Shown in pieces: positions 63,601 to 64,000 of a DNA stretch of 64,000 nucleotides. Numbering within the stretch: position 1 is the stretch's first letter; each line of letters opens with the position of its first letter. Origin of the DNA: Paraburkholderia bannensis NBRC 103871. Its GTDB lineage: Bacteria; Pseudomonadota; Gammaproteobacteria; Burkholderiales; Burkholderiaceae. The DNA is taken from contig NZ_BAYA01000004.1 of assembly GCF_000685015.1 (NCBI RefSeq), positions 540,019-604,018 on the forward strand. Direction: 5' to 3'. Position numbers and translations under genes: made by a program. The notes below the pieces were generated by a model. That model ran no database searches. It was not told the DNA's origin and saw nothing but the letters and a program-made list of their open reading frames with translations.

Positions 63601-63640
63601 CAGGTTATTGCAGGTTATTGCAGGTTATTGCAGGTTATTG
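63601..63640. repeat. Four perfect tandem copies of a 10-bp unit
   Basis: CAGGTTATTG is repeated four times without error, followed by a partial CAGG. It begins 28 bases after the glycosyltransferase stop. Short perfect repeats of this kind can vary in copy number by slippage. Confidence 0.95.
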
Positions 63641-63929
63641 CAGGAGATTCCGGGTTACTGGCCCGGGCTGGCGCAGCGCTTGCGCAGTGCGCGGCGCAAA
63701 GCCGTCAGCAATGTGAATTAGCACGCAAAAGCAGGCAAAACGGCCGATGCAGCGGCAATCGTGTGCATTGGCCGCCCCAAACTCGCGCTACAGACGCAAA
63801 AACCTTGCCGCAAGGAGGAGGCGAAGCACAACAAGCCGCAGGATACGGCGGAAAAACCGCACCAAAGGCGGGCCTGGACGAGCCTGTCAACCAGGCGTTT
63901 TCCACGAGAGACGGGCCTTTTTGGCTACC

Positions 63930-63959
63930 TTGTGAGCGCGGGGCCCGCTCTTGTAAGAT
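63930..63959 (+). promoter_or_regulatory. Sigma-70-like promoter for the gene beyond the window
   Basis: TTGTGA (63930-63935), 18 bases, then TAAGAT (63954-63959), followed about 30 bases later by the ribosome binding site GGAGG. The match is moderate. Confidence 0.5.
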
Positions 63960-64000
63960 CGCGCTACGCTGGCCCAGGCTGGCACCGAACTGGAGGAAAC

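Larger units (their letters stand above)
63574..64000 (+). other. Terminal intergenic region
   Basis: The region contains the decamer repeat at 63601 and the promoter and ribosome binding site of the next gene. Two short opposite-strand reading frames (63705-63905 and 63747-63935) lack ribosome binding sites and domain features and are not called. The last bases include CTGGAGGAAAC, a Shine-Dalgarno for a gene beginning just outside the window. Confidence 0.6.

Noticed and set aside
63601..63640. Decamer repeat as a CRISPR array
   Set aside because: Units are contiguous with no spacers and only 10 bases long.
63705..63935. Two short opposite-strand reading frames near the window end
   Set aside because: They have no ribosome binding site, no domain and overlap each other; treated as non-coding.

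Overview
The window is a G+C-rich bacterial chromosome segment. Gene content, gene order and codon bias point to a betaproteobacterium of the Burkholderiaceae, most likely Paraburkholderia or Caballeronia; this is inferred from remembered family resemblance, not from a search. About the first 47 kb is an almost complete flagellar and chemotaxis locus. The last 17 kb is ordinary metabolic and envelope chromosome. No tRNA, rRNA, CRISPR array, transposase or prophage was seen.

Layout of the motility locus. (1) 1-3597 (+): end of cheR, then cheD, cheB, cheY, cheZ. (2) 3925-5888 (+): an exported DUF2844 protein and a DUF3443 lipoprotein. (3) 6140-13796 (+): flhB, flhA, flhF, an flhG/fleN-like ATPase and fliA. 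(4) 13976-15015 (+): an HTH antitoxin/PIN toxin pair. (5) 15147-17508 (-): flgN, flgM, flgA. (6) 17736-25539 (+): flgBCDEFGHIJ, then ycgR and flgKL up to 30219. (7) 30380-31317 (-): a Tae4-like type VI secretion amidase effector with a small membrane protein, its likely immunity partner. (8) 31501-36150 (-): fliL, M, N, O, P, Q, R; and 36495-43746 (-): fliF, G, H, I, J, K. (9) 44068-47393 (+): fliE, fliS, fliT, a second FliK-like protein and a small FlhB-C-terminal-like protein. Together these encode the export gate, ATPase complex, MS/C ring, rod, hook, junction proteins, hook-length control, c-di-GMP brake, sigma-28/anti-sigma pair and adaptation enzymes. fliC, fliD, motAB, cheA, cheW and flhDC are not in the window.

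Regulation visible in the DNA. A similar 30-31 bp element with inverted AATAG/CTATT arms occurs upstream of flgA/flgB, fliL and fliF/fliE, and a weaker copy upstream of flhB; these are candidate FlhDC boxes. Sigma-28 (FliA) type promoters occur upstream of flgM, ycgR and fliS, with a weaker one before flgK and an isolated perfect -10 before a glycosyltransferase gene at 61357. This fits a three-tier cascade: FlhDC, then basal body and fliA, then FliA-dependent late genes.

The two accessory modules (toxin-antitoxin and effector-immunity) sit at the two places where flagellar operons converge, flanked by hairpin terminators.

Downstream of 47.4 kb: a coniferyl-aldehyde-dehydrogenase-like gene, an AidB-like acyl-CoA dehydrogenase, a GMC oxidoreductase, a DUF937-OmpA envelope protein, a LysR regulator divergent from a cidA/lrgB pair, a family 2 glycosyltransferase, an SAH riboswitch-controlled ahcY followed by a small holin-like membrane protein and metF (the methyl cycle), and a TPR/GT41 O-GlcNAc-transferase-like protein. 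The last 430 bases hold a decamer tandem repeat and the promoter and ribosome binding site of a gene that begins beyond the window.
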